This document shows positions 44,608 to 56,184 of a stretch of DNA of 64,000 bases, in pieces. The first letter of the stretch is position 1. The number at the start of each line of letters is the position of its first letter. The DNA comes from Taudactylus pleione (Eukaryota; Chordata; Amphibia; Anura; Myobatrachidae). Below the pieces are notes generated by a model. It searched no databases and was not told where the DNA came from. It saw only the letters and a program-made list of their open reading frames with translations. Made by a program: the position numbers and the translations under genes. The stretch lies in assembly GCA_031769625.1 (NCBI GenBank), contig JAUIMM010000171.1:1984001-2048000 (forward strand). The letters run 5' to 3'.

Positions 44608-46214
44608 CAGTGCATCCGGAAAGTATTCACAGCGCGTCACTTTTTCCACATTTTGTTATGTAACAGCGGGATTCCAAAATGAAATAAATTCATTTTTGTC
44701 TTCAAAATTCTACACACAATACCTCATTATGACAACGTGTAAAAAGTTTTTTTGTACTTTTTGCAAATTTAATTAAAAAAAAAAACACTAAGAAATCACA
44801 TGTACATAAGTATTCACGGCCTTTCTCATGAATCCTCTTCCACTGATCATCCTTGAGATGTTTCTACAGCTTAACTGGAGTCTATCTGTGGTAAATTCAG
44901 TTGTTTGGACATGATTTTGAAAGGCATACGCCTGTCTATATAAGGTCCTACACTTGACAGTGCATGTCAGATCACAAACCAAGCTTGAAGTCCAAGGAAT
45001 TTTCTGTAGACCTCCAAGACAGGATTGTCTTGAGGCACAAATGTGGGGAAGGGTACAGAAAAATATCTGCTGCTTTGAAGGTCCCAATGAGCGCAGTGGC
45101 CTCCATCATCCATAAATGGAAGAAGTTCGGAATCACCAGGACTCTTCCTAGAGTTGGCCAGCCATCTAAACTGAGCGATCGTGGGAGAAGGGCCCTAGTC
45201 AGGGAGGTGACCAAGAACCCAATGGTCACTCTGTCAGAACAACAGCATTCCTCTGTGGAGAGACGAGAACCTTCCAGAAGGACAACCATCTCTGCAGCAA
45301 TCCACCAATCAGGCTTGTATGGCAGAGTGGCCAGATAGAAGCCATTCCTTAGTAAAAAGCACATGGCAGCCCGCCTGGAGTTTGCCAAAATGCACCTGAA
45401 GGACTCTCAGACAATGAGAGGCAAAGATTGAACTCTTTGGCATGAATGCCAGGTGGTCTGTTTGGAGGAAAACCAGGCACCGCTCATCACCAGGCCAATA
45501 CCATCCCTACAGTGAAGCATTGTGGTGACAGCATCATGCTGTGGGGATGTTTTTCAGTGGCAGAAACTGGGATACTAGTCAGGATAGAGGGAAAGATGAA
45601 TGCAGCAATGTACAGAGACATCCTGGATGAAAACCTGCTCCAGAGTGCTCTTGATCTCAGACTGGGGCGACAGTTAATCTTTCAGCAGGACAACGACCCT
45701 AAGCACACAGCCAAGAAATCAAAGGAGTGGCTTCAGGACAACTCTGTGAATGTCCTTGAGTGGCCCTGCCAGAGCCCAGACTTGAATCTGATTGAACATC
45801 TCTGGAGAGATCTGAAAATGGCTGTACATCGATGCTTCCCATCCAACCTGTTGGAGCTTGAGAGGTGCTACAAAGAGGAATGGGCGAAACTGCCCAAAGA
45901 TAGCTGTGCCAAGCTTGTGGCATCATATTCAAAAAGACTTGAGGCTGTAATTACCGCCAATAGTGCATCAACAAAGTATTATTGAGCACAGGCTGTGATA
46001 CTTATGTTTATACTTATCGTACATGTGATTTCTTAGGTTGTTTTTTTTATTAAATTTGCAAAAATCTAAAAAAAACATTTTACACGTTGTCATTACGGGG
46101 TATTGTGTGTAGAATTTTGAGGAGAAAAATGAATTTATTCCATTTTGGAATAAGGCTGTAACATAACAAAATGTGGAAAAAGTGACGCGCTGTGAATACT
46201 TTCCGGATGCACTG
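44608..46214 (+). mobile_element. Tc1-like transposon, 1.6 kb
   Basis: Inverted repeats of about 200 bp begin CAGTGCATCCGGAAAGTATT at both ends and are flanked by TA (44606-44607 and 46215-46216). The length is normal for Tc1/mariner. The transposase gene between them is broken. The end sequence is of a type I recall from fish, frogs and lampreys, where horizontal transfer has been proposed. Confidence 0.95.
44964..45985 (+). pseudogene. Tc1-like transposase (stop and deletion)
   Basis: A DDE/D cut-and-paste transposase of the usual length (about 340 codons if unbroken). The N-terminus MSDHKPSLKSKEFSVDLQDR leads into two helix-turn-helix segments (KISAALKVPMSAVASIIHKW and a second near HQSGLYGR). 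An in-frame TAG follows GRVAR at about 45336. A short deletion near 45415-45430 removes the codons holding the first catalytic aspartate and shifts the frame. From 45446 the frame is open to the end: LIFQQDNDPKHTAK has the second aspartate and SPDLNLIEHLW the final acidic residue, here glutamate. It ends with ...SASTKYY and TGA-less TATTGA context at 45985. Confidence 0.9.
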
Positions 46215-46216
46215 TA

Positions 46217-46412
46217 CTAATAACTAGCATCTTATCCTAATATTATTATATTAATATTATTATGATAGTCTTCCAGCGGACCTAAAATATTTGAGACATA
46301 GGCCTAAGAGACTCTGGATTCTATTTAAATATTTCATTTATTAGAACTGTTAGAACTTTATTGAGGAAGATGACTGACTAACTGACTGACTCAAACCCCA
46401 GGATCTAGAAAA
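46217..46412. other. Possible left part of an interrupted Helitron
   Basis: Short GACTGACTAACTGACTGACT repeats (about 46369-46391) resemble the tandem GACT runs of vertebrate Helitrons. The sequence may be continuous with the Helitron at 52533-54349 across DIRS copy 2. This is inference. Confidence 0.3.
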
Positions 46413-46746
46413 AATATGAGCTATGGTAAGAACTTACCCTTATTATCTCTATTTCTACGAATTCCATAGGGTTCCACAGGATTCCTTGGGGTATAGGCGA
46501 TGGCGGCAGTCATCGGGCACCTCAGAGTTAATTTTCATCTCCCAGGATGCACTGGGGTCCCTCTCCTATACCCCGCCCCCGAGCCAAGGCACCTTCAGTT
46601 ACGTAACAAGCCCTAGGCCGGAGGAGGAGAACCAAGAGAGAGAAGAAAGTCTGGAAAACACAAGAATCACATTCTAACCAGAAGGAGATGGAAAACCGGT
46701 GACCAGAACAAAGCCCACCTGCAGCACAGGTGCGACAGGGCGGGAG

Positions 46747-46863
46747 TCCTGTGGAACCCTATGGACTTCGTAGAAATAGAGATAACAAGGGTAAGTTCTT
46801 ACCATATCTCATATTTTCTACTGCAGGGTCCATAGGGTATCCACAGGATACCTTGGGGATGTC
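46747..46863. repeat. DIRS copy 2 internal complementary region
   Basis: Holds the complement of the left outer end, then the complement of the right outer end, as in copy 1. It differs by few bases from 2503-2613, so the two elements are close relatives. Confidence 0.85.
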
Positions 46864-46878
46864 CCAAAGTAGAATCCT

Positions 46879-47785
46879 TTAAGGGTGGGGACACTCCTGT
46901 GCAGAAAGGAGAATCCGCTGCCCGAAGGAAGCATACTGAGAGGTGAAGGTATCAAAAGCATAATACCTCACAAAAGGTATGGACAGAAGACCACGTGGCC
47001 GCCTTGCAAAGCTGAACAGCCGAGGGGCCACGGCGAGCTGCCCACGAAGGACCCACAGACTGAGTAGAATAAGCAGTAACAGAGGGCGGTACTGGAAGGC
47101 CCTCATGATCGTAAGCCTCAGAGATCGCCATGCGAATCCACCTAGCCAATGTTTGTTTGTTGGCAGGCCATCCCTTTTTATGGAAACCATAGAGGACAAA
47201 CGAGTCCGACTTCTGAAGAGAACTGGTACGGTCCACATAAATCCTTAGAGCACGTACCACATCCAATGAGGCCTCCCCTGCCGACAGGTCTGGAGAGTTA
47301 AAGGCCGGCACTATAATTTCCTCATTAATGTAGAAACTAGACACCACCTTAAGAAGAAAGCCAGGGCGAGTCCAAAGCACTGCTCTGTCTTGATGAAAAA
47401 TTAGAAAAGGAAGGCGACATGAGAGAGCCTCCAAGTCAGACACCCTTCTGGCTGAAGCAATAGCCAGAAGAAACACAGTCTTCGCTGTAAACCATTTGAA
47501 ATCCACTGAGCTCAGCGGTTCAAAAGGTGGTCCTTGGAGAGCCCTCAGGACCACAGCCAGATTCCAAGGAGCCATTGGAGGGACAAAGGGAGGCTGTATG
47601 CAAAGTACACCCTGCATAAAGGTGCGCACATCAGGAAGAGGAGCAATCCTACGCTGAAACCACACCGACAGGACAGAAATGTGCACCTTCAAGGTGGCCA
47701 GGCATAGACCCTGATCTAAGCCTGACTTTAGGAAAGCCAGAACCCTGGGGATCGTAACCTTTAGGGCAACACCATTCAAAGTCAA
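46879..47785 (-). pseudogene. DIRS copy 2 tyrosine recombinase (catalytic box lost)
   Basis: A long frame from 47785 encodes VTIPRVLAFLKSGLDQGLCL, TLKVHISVLSVWFQRRIAPL, the first arginine in ASARRVSDLEALS, and VVRALRIYVDRTSSLQKSD. The HxxR box reads Y-S-T-Q (about 47055-47066): both the histidine and the arginine are changed relative to copy 1 (H-S-T-R). A 1-base shift just before the end leaves the tyrosine segment FVRYYAFDTF in the next frame, which ends near 46879. Inactive as written. Confidence 0.85.
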
Positions 47786-47859
47786 TATGCCACACCCTGT
47801 GGTAAATACTGGCAGATGCAGGCTTCTGAGAGCTCAGAGCATGGCATTAACCACAGAGC

Positions 47860-49480
47860 TGGAAAAACCCCTGGACCTCAGGAGGGACGTCTCAAGAGCC
47901 ACGCCATCAAAGACAGATGACCCAGGTCCAGGTAAAGGCAAGGACCCTGAGACAACAGGTATGGACGTTGAGGTGACAGCAACGGAGTGTCAATGGAGAG
48001 ACTCTGAAGATCTGAGTACCAGTGATGTCTGGGCCATGCTGGAGCCACCAGCATTATTGTGCCCCCTTCTTGCTTGAACTTCCAAAGAACTCGAGGAAGA
48101 AGGGAGAATGGAGGAAACCGGTATGCAAACTGGAAGGTCCACCTTACCGACAGAGCATCTACCAGGAGAGTGCCTGCGTCTCTTGTTCTTGACCCGTACA
48201 CTGGCAGCTTGTGGTTGTGTCGGGGGGCCATGAGATCTATCTCGGGAAGGCCCCACCTGTCCACTAGGAGTTGAAACACTTCCTGGTGTAGAGACTATTC
48301 CCCTGTATGCACGTCTTGACGGCTGTGGAAGTCCGCTTCCCAGTTGAGTACTCCAGGGATGAACACTGCCGAGATGGCTGGGAGATTGCCTTCTGCCCAA
48401 GTCAGAATGCGGGACACTTCTACCAGTGCCGCCTGACTTTGAGTTCCTCCTTGGCAATTTATGTAAGCCACCATGGTGGCATTGTCTGACTGGACTTGCA
48501 CGAGTTTTCCGTGAAGAACGAATCTTGCTCACTGAAGAGCTCTGAATACTGCCCGCAGTTCCAATATGTTGATTGCAGATACTGCTGTCGTCCACCATCC
48601 TTGAAACAAGTGTGGACCCGTCACTGCGCCCCAACCTCAGAGACTGGCGTCTGTCATCAGGAGGACCCAGTCCGGGATCCAAAAGGGGCATTCCTTGTCA
48701 AGGTGAAAAGTCTGTAGTCACCAAGCCAGAGTCAGACGTACTTCCGGAGAAAACACCATCGTCTGTGTCTTTATCTGATTTGGCAACCCATGCCATCTGG
48801 AGAGGATCAACTTCTGCAGAGGTCTGGAATGAAACTGGGCATACTCCACCATGTCTAACATCGACAGCATGGATCCCAGGAACCTCATTGCCGAGTGAAT
48901 GGACACTCGGCGATTGAGAAGGCAATTGTGTATTCCTGCCTGCAAAAAGATTCTCTGCTGTGGAGAGTCCAACCGTGCACCGAGATGGAGCATCCTCTGA
49001 GAAGGAATCAGGGAGGACTCAGCCATCTGTGAGTTCTGCAACACAGATATCATAAGTTGCAGATGGCAGTGAAGCACCTCTGGAGACAGTAGAGGGTCGT
49101 CCAGGTAAGGTAACAGGCGGACCCTTGCATCTGCAAGTGGCCCGCCAAAACTGCCCTGACCTAGGTAAACACTCATGGTGCTGTAGAGAAATCTGAGGAA
49201 ATGCTGGTGAGCTGAAGCCAACGGGACATGCAGGAAGGCATCCTGAATGTCCAAAGACACCATAATATCCCTAGGTTCCATAGCCAATATAATGGAGCAC
49301 AGGGACACCTTCCTGAACCAAGTTACCCTCAGAAACTTTTTGAGGGACTTGAGATTGAGGATAGGCTGATAAACTCCGTATGAAAAAAAAAAAATCAGAG
49401 TAATGACCCATTCCTCCCTGAGTGCACGGGACAGGTACCATGACTCCTGCTAGAAGCAAGGATTGTATTGCTTTCTAGAT
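47860..49480 (-). pseudogene. DIRS copy 2 reverse transcriptase / RNase H fragments
   Basis: Pieces in three frames: IILAMEPRDIMVSLDIQDAF and LLPYLDDPLL (RT motifs A and C, 48718-49308), VQSDNATMVAYINCQGG and VFIPGVLNWEADFHSRQD (RNase H, 48295-48501), and WGLPEIDLMAPRHNHKLPVY then PAWPRHHWYSDL (47878-48279). As in copy 1 the distance from motif A to C is too short for an intact RT. Stops and frameshifts separate the pieces. Confidence 0.8.
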
Positions 49481-49493
49481 GTGTAGGGCCTTG

Positions 49494-51456
49494 TCATAGT
49501 GTGACTGAGGGCCTGTGCCGAAAAACTGACGGGGAGGCCCTCTTCGTAAGAAGAGGCCGTACCCGTGAGAGATCGCTTCTCTTACCCAATTGTCTGTGGT
49601 GGTCTTGACACCAGCACTGGCCGAATTGAAGAAGGTGGCCTCCCACCCTGGGATCCCCCAAGGGGAGGCCCGTCCCGTCAGGCTGAGGACTTGTCCTTGT
49701 ACTTTTTGGCCGGAGTTCTTGTACTCGAGGCCCGCTACCTGTCATGACAGTCTGTATAAGGACTGTCTGCCTAGGAAATGGCTGACCCGTAGGCTCAGCT
49801 AGGGAACAAAAGGACGAAGTCCAGGACCCAGAAGTTGAATATGCTGAAGGCAGACACGCATATTTAGCTGTTGCCAACATAACAACAATCTTGACCCAGT
49901 CCGGACTAAACAAGATATCACCATTATAAGGCAAACACCCTAATCCTTTCTTAGAGCTCTACAAGAGCTCAGCCATAAGGAACGGCTAGCTGACAGCTTC
50001 CAGGATTTCGGCTGCTGAGGTAAGAGGCAGTACAAGCAGTGTCATAAATAAATGCGGCTGTATCACAGAGCCTACCCACTAGAGAGACCTGATCTTTGGT
50101 AACATCTGAAAGAAGGACTCCACTAGGGAGTCTGCCCAAAACTCCAAAGCATCAGCCAGGAGAATACATCGACATTAGTATTCGTCGTATCTTCTAGGTA
50201 AGATATGGACGGTAAAAGTAAAGCAGCACTTTTAAGCAAGCACAGCACATGAGAATCCACCACATTTGAAGGTGGTACAATGTTCCTCCAAACCGGGATA
50301 GGTATAAGTCAGGCGCCTTCAAGGCTGGTATTATCGTGCGCTCCACTAGCTGATCAGATAAAGGAAATTCCACAGAAGTAACCGTTATATCCCTGAACAG
50401 CGTATGTGTGGGCCGAGTAGCTGGGGTTCAGCCTCCTCTAAAACCAAGGCAGAATGGTAACTTAACTTGGTCTCCACCTCACGTGGAGAGGACTCCAAAA
50501 TGACTTTGAGGTTAGAAACACTTACCAGGAGGTTTCCACGCCTCCTCCAAATGGTCCACTAACTGGCTAGATAGAGGAATTACAATGGCATCCCCTTTAC
50601 TATCCTTAAAAGAAATTAAAAAAAGGAATATTTGGACTTAGCCGCAGGAGGGGCTGCATCCTCAATAACCAAGGTCACACGGACAGTCCGTATGAGACCG
50701 AGTATATATATATATAATATCCACTGAAACCGGCACTCCACCTATATATAAAATAAATGCTCAGGTGCCTTCCCAAATGAAAATATATAGACCATGGAGC
50801 AGGCGACACTCGATGAGACTTCACAATAGGCAAAAAAAACTCAGCAAGACTGTGCTTCTAAAGTCAACGTTTCAGTGTTTCCACTTTTATCAAGACCAAA
50901 AAGTGGAAACACTGAAACGTTGACTTTAGAAGCACAGTCTTGCTGAGTTTTTTTGCCTATTGTGAAGTCTCATCGAGTGCCGCCTGCTCCATGGTATATA
51001 TATATACACATATATATATATATATATATATATCTTAGATCTAGACTCCACCTCCCTGGGAGGGGGCTCAGAATCAGATATCCCGTCATCAGATGTCAGT
51101 CATAATGGACATCCTGAGATGACAATAGTGGCCTTTTAGAAGGTTGCAGCGGTGACTCCCCCTATGGAATGTCCATCAAGTTCTGTACCGTGGTGGACAG
51201 AGACTCCGAAAATACCTGAGGAGGTGTTGAGGGAGGCACTGAGGTATCATCATCTGCCCGGGGAACCCCTTTTTAAGTGCCTGAGCAAAACAAGCCCAGG
51301 GAGGTTCCTGCACAGAGACAGGGACAGGACTCAGTCGTGACATAACATGACACTAAACCCTCATAGACCACATCCCCTTCCCCTATTCTCACCTTACACT
51401 TGGTGCAGGATAGGGGGGTAGGGACATCATTATGTGCAGAATCCTCACTCTCAGAC
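49494..51456 (-). pseudogene. DIRS copy 2 gag-like region, interrupted
   Basis: The start is MSESEDSAHNDVPTPLSCTK at 51456, with CTKCK matching the CTTCK of copy 1. The rest is broken and split by the insertion at 50700-51035. The 3' part (49494-49934) keeps a piece related to the copy 1 sequence GEVLFGPDLDKIVATLAAAK. Confidence 0.55.
50700..51035. mobile_element. Penelope-type palindrome in a TA run
   Basis: TA-rich runs lie on both sides (50702-50716 and 50995-51032). The centre is an almost perfect palindrome with arms of about 97 bp (50791-50887 and 50899-50995), differing at only a few bases. The left arm read on the minus strand holds a hammerhead-like motif: CTTGATAAAAGTGG then AAACACTGAAACGTTGA (50863-50893). 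Confidence 0.75.
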
Positions 51457-52713
51457 ATGGCCATGAGAGTATATAGGATGTATGTGACTCCCCACACAGA
51501 AAAACAATGTTTGCTGTGAGGCAAATTGCACCCTCACAGTACTGCACCGCAAGGGCTTGTAAAATGAAAAGGACAGGGAGAGTAAAATGGCTGACAGTCA
51601 GAATAGAAATACAGTCACACAGCGCTAGCATATAATCACATTCAATGCAGAACATTTCACCTGCACTAATGGCACTATGATCAAATACACAGACCTGGGT
51701 CTGGTAGGAAATAGTGCTGCACACTCTGACCTGTTAGTGGAGGAGAGGTATGCAGGGGGACCCGGACTGCGATGCCACCAGAACCAGCGTCTTGCACATT
51801 AATTAAAATGGCCGCCGAGGAGCTGAGAGGAGGCAGGTCCGGGGGAGAAGCGCTGTGACAGCCCACCCGACCGCTGTGGAAAGGTGCTGTGAGCAGCGGG
51901 GTAGGTGCCGGCTGTGTGACAAGGAAGGCACTCTCCCCTGGCCTGCAATTGACCCCTGGGATGCTGGAGCTTCCGCAACGAGCTCCAGCCCGACGTCCCT
52001 GGTGGTCCAGTGGGTGCGCAGGACTCAGTGCCTGGTCCCACTTGGGCCGTCCCCAGGGAGCCCCCCACCCAGGGCCAATTTATACTGTGAATCGGCGGGT
52101 CCCCACCGCAGGTACCCGCCGCTTACCTGAACCCACGTAAATCCGGCCACAGTCCAGAATTCCTCCGGGGTTCCTGCTAGCTGAGACCCCAGAATCCCAC
52201 CAGGATCCCCGGATCAGTACTGGCGCCCTGGTCCGGCGGGGGGGAGGAGCAATAGCACGGACGTCCTACTGGACTGTCCGTGCTATCTGCTCATATTCTG
52301 CAGCGTCTGCTGGAGTAGAAAATCTTCAGGGGCTGTGCTAAACAGCCCCCCTCTGAAGAGTGACCCGACTCCGTGCCGGGCACCTACGAAACTGAAGGTG
52401 CCTTGGCTCGTATAGGAGAGGGACCCTAGTGCATCCTGGGAGATTAAAATTAACTCTGATAACGCCCGGTGACTACCGTCATCGCCTATAGCCCAAGGTA
52501 TCCTGTGGATACCCTATGGACTCTGCATTAGAAATTTAATTTGGGGAGTATATGTCTTCCATGACATAAGCACCAACTAAGCAGGGATTTTTTGAAATTC
52601 GACTCCTAAAGGGCTAAAATGTTTCCTCCCCCTGTGCAATGTCCTGACTGTCTGACTCATCAACACCTAGCCTAAACCACTTGACCAAGAAACAGGAAAA
52701 TTCTGGGAATATA

Positions 52714-53312
52714 GGGCCTGATTCAGAGCCGCTCATAAGCGGCCACTCGTTCGTTCCGAGCAATGTTTGCACAACTGCGCATGCGTACGGATCCTAATAC
52801 GCATGCGCGAACCAGTCAGTGCGGCCGAAAATCGTTTGTTCGCTAAATAGCGAATGCCTGCTATTTTGAGTGACAGGAGGAGGCGTATGTGGGTGGTAAC
52901 AGGGGAAGGTGCTTGAAAACGGGGAGTGGAGTTCCGAACGCAGGAGTGCTTAAAGGTCAAAACGGGCGTTTTATGGGTGTGCATAATTAATACAGCAGCG
53001 TCATTGACCACGTCACTGGGTTATTTTATAGTCAGAACTGCTCGCAAGATTGCGGTAGGAAAAACCAACCACAAGAATAGCGAGCAGTTCATACGCTGGT
53101 CGATGTACTCGATTAATCTAATAAATAGCGGACATGACGTAGGATGCGAGCGGCCAGGGGGCGTAGTTTTCCAAAAAACGACCACAAGTTTTGTTCGCTC
53201 GTTCAGACATAGAGGCGTGAACAGACCGCAAAGAGCGAACGGTTCATTTGAATAGCCACCCCTTTTTTCTGAACGAGCGAGCGCAAATAGCGTCCGGCTC
53301 TGAATGAGGTCC
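52714..53312. mobile_element. Harbinger-type MITE, third copy
   Basis: Ends GGGCCTGATTCAGAGCC / GGCTCTGAATGAGGTCC with an exact ATA duplication (52711-52713 and 53313-53315). Same orientation and layout as 13288-13885. Confidence 0.9.
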
Positions 53313-53441
53313 ATATTCCTTCCATGACATGAGCACCCACTAGGCAGAGATTTATTGCCGTTCAACTCCTGAAGGGAGTGAAAAGTGGTAAAATGATTCC
53401 TCTTGACCGAGATGATTGGGTGACAAAGCTACATGTCCTAA

Positions 53442-53957
53442 GTGCTGTGGGAGTACAGGTCTGTGTACTCGGTGGTGCTAATGGATGACGCAGTCCATTA
53501 CCCCAATGAGTTCCTCAACACCCTCAACCCTCCTGGCCTCCCAGCCCACAAGCTTCTGCTCAAAGTGGGGGTTCCAGTGATGTTGCTGCAGAACCTCAAC
53601 CCATTCAAACTCTGCAATTGCACCAGGCTGTGAGTGAAGGCCCTCCACAGCAACATGATCGAGGCTACATTGTTCACCGGCTGGACTCAGGGGGAGTCGG
53701 TGTTCACATAACTCATACCATCAGAGTACCCCTTCAAGTTCAAGAGGCTGCAGTTCCCCGTCAAGGTCTGCTTTATGACCATCAACAAGTCCCAGGGGCA
53801 GTCACTGAAGGTAGCAGGGATTGACTTGAGGGAGAACTGCTTCTCATATGGGCAGTTCTACGTTGCTTGCTCGAGACTGAGCTCACTCAGCAGCCTGGTG
53901 ATCCTAGCACATGAGGAGAGAACCACCAATGTGGTTTACAAAGAGATCCCTAAGTAG
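53442..53957 (+). pseudogene. Helitron PIF1-like helicase, C-terminal part
   Basis: One frame with two stops (53631-53633 and about 53709) encodes [20 protein letters not shown], then [37 protein letters not shown] (motif V region) and GQFYVACSRLSS (motif VI with its arginine), ending VYKEIPK and TAG. This is the C-terminal half of the RepHel protein that unwinds DNA during rolling-circle transposition. The Rep nuclease and helicase motifs I-IV are absent. It lies 390 bp upstream of the Helitron 3' end, as expected. Confidence 0.85.
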
Positions 53958-54349
53958 AGAAAAAAAGGTTTACTTATGTCTTATAATAACACACCTTCAA
54001 TTCATTCATATTATAAAAATGAATAATTCATTAATTTGTTTACATACACTGTATCTGTTGGTGTATTTTCACTAATATCTTTGTATGATGTGTGTTTTAC
54101 TTTAATGTGAAGTTTACTTATCTTTATTGAACTTGATAGCACGCCTTTGTACAAATGTGCTTCTGGTTTTTTTTTCTTTCTCTTAATGCCCATAAAAATT
54201 AGCAAAAAACCCTTAATTTTCTTAATCTTCATACTAGCATGCTCCTTTACACCAAAGGCATAAAATAAACTAGGCATATAAATTAAGACGGTATGAAGGA
54301 AATTAAAATATCTAAGATCTACCCAGGTGAAACCGGGTACATCAGCTAG

Positions 54350-54491
54350 TGTATATATGTATAACCCTATGTGTTGTTCTCTACTAACTTTGCAGTTGGA
54401 AGCAGCAATCTTTTAAACAAGCAGCTGAGGTATTGGGCACAGATAGTGCCTCTAGAGCAGGAAGAAGGGAGAGTCAGAAGGTAGGCAGGAG
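54350..54491. other. Short unassigned spacer
   Basis: Sequence between the Helitron end and the hAT element, including the first 8-bp target copy at 54484-54491. Confidence 0.5.
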
Positions 54492-55869
54492 CAGTGGCGT
54501 AACAAGGGCAGGGCGAGCGGGGTGCGTGCCCTGGGTGCCGTTGGACCCGCCCACCCTAGTTAGCCAGTGTAGCGCCGACCGCAATGAGTGCGGTCAGCGC
54601 TACACATTTACACAGGACCGGCGCTAGGCTTCCAGCGCCGGTCCTGTACTGCACACCTGAGCCAGTTCCCTCCTCCTGAGCGCTTGCCCAATAGAGCTAG
54701 GAGGCGGGCTCTGGCTGTGCATAACACACGCATCGCCGCCATGGCGATGCGTGTGTTAAACAGCAGCCAATGAGAGTCAGATAGACTCTCATTGACTGCT
54801 GCAGCACCCACTGCAAGAGCCGGGCTTCCGTCCGGCTCCTGCAGTGGGTAATGGGACAGACGTCATGACGTCTGTCCCATAATGCTGAGCGCGCCAGCCC
54901 GGGCGGACTGGCGGGCGGCTGCGGCGGGAGTGGCGTCGCGGACCGGAGCAGCAGCAGCGTGGATTCAGATAAGTATATTTTTATATATATATATTTTTTA
55001 TTTACCTATCTGCACTACTGGGGGCACAACGGGGGAGGGGGGTGGCTACTACTGGGGGGACCTCTACTGGGGGTGGGGGCACAACGGGGGAGGGGTGGCT
55101 ACTACTGGGGGCACCATTATTGGGAGGACCTCTACTGGGGGGGCTACTACTGGGGGCAGTTAATCAGGAGGGGGAACCTCTACTGGGGACTACTACTGGG
55201 GGGGGAACTACCACTGGGGGCATTATAAAAGGGGCCTACTACTAGAGGCACTGCACTGGGGGGACCACTACTGGGGGCAATAATGGGAAGGGCTACTGGA
55301 TAGGGGGATCACTACTGGGTGCCTGCATAAGGGGCCCACTACTGGGAAAACTGCATGGGGGGGGACTACTGCTGCGGCACTATATAAAGGGCACTGCATA
55401 GGGGGGGGACTACTACTGGGGGCACTATATAAAAGGCACTGCATAAGGGGATACTGCTACTGGGCGCACTGCATTGTGGGGACTGCTACTGGGGGCACTG
55501 CATAAGGGGGAACACTACATGGGGCACTGCATTTGGGGGGTCACTACTGGGGGTACTGAGTAAGGGGAACTAATTGGGGGCTGTATAAGGGGGACCACTA
55601 CTGGGGATACTGTATAAGGGGCACTACTATGGGCCTGCATAAGAGGGACCACAACTGCATACTGGGGGTACTGTATAAGGTGCACTACTGGGGTTAAGGT
55701 GCATATGGATAGGAATGTTCAGTGTGAAAATAAAGGGGTGTGTCATGTTGACATGCCCCATTTTTAAGTGACCACGCCCATTTTTGCCACGCGCCTTCCG
55801 CGCGCACATTGGGGGGGGGCTCCCTTTTCAAATTTGCCCTGGGCTCCAAATACCCTAGTTACGCCACTG
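54492..55869. mobile_element. hAT-like non-autonomous element, 1.4 kb
   Basis: Ends CAGTGGCGTAAC / GTTACGCCACTG with an exact 8-bp duplication GGCAGGAG (54484-54491 and 55870-55877). The interior has a GC-rich part with hairpins (AGCGCCGACCGCA...TGCGGTCAGCGCT) and a long CTACTGGGGGCACT array. It is a relative, in opposite orientation, of 23084-24453. Confidence 0.9.
55010..55690. repeat. CTACTGGGGG minisatellite
   Basis: Irregular 20-35-bp units of CTACTGGGGGCACTGCATAA type. Complement of the 23155-24090 array. Confidence 0.85.
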
Positions 55870-56184
55870 GGCAGGAGACACCACAGGGAGGAAGCTGTGG
55901 GGTGAAAAGGGTGGGGAGACTATGGGGGAGCTGGGAGGAGGAGGGGAGACAGGAGGAGGTCTGGGAGTAGGCAGCTGCAAGTGGAAGAGAAAAAGGTTAT
56001 GGATGAGAAAGTTATAGAATGTAGGGAGATAATGTGAGTTTTGGTAGAAAGTGAGGAAAACAGAAAGATGGAAAGGTAGAAGGCATGACAACAAGGTGGG
56101 TGGCATAGTCATAGAAAAAGGCGGGAGTGTAGGGATGATGAAGCAGTGAGAGTGGGTAATAGATATGGTGTAGGAAAGGGGATG

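Larger units (their letters stand above)
46413..52532 (-). mobile_element. DIRS-type retrotransposon, copy 2
   Basis: Same order and end structure as copy 1. The left end starts TATGAGCTATGGTAAGAACT, and the inverted terminal repeats are about 46465-46600 and 52395-52500. An internal complementary region lies at 46747-46863. Gag-like and RT/RNase H frames are broken into short pieces, while the recombinase frame is longer than in copy 1. A 0.3-kb Penelope-type palindrome is inserted in the gag-like region (50700-51035). Confidence 0.9.
52533..54349 (+). mobile_element. Helitron 3' part
   Basis: It ends with the hairpin ACCCAGGTGAAACCGGGT (54321-54338), then ACATCAG and CTAG (54346-54349), before a host T: a classic Helitron 3' end. 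It carries a helicase relic. Two direct copies of a segment starting CTTCCATGACAT (52549 and 53317) lie on either side of a Harbinger MITE. The 5' portion is interrupted by DIRS copy 2 or lost. Confidence 0.75.
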
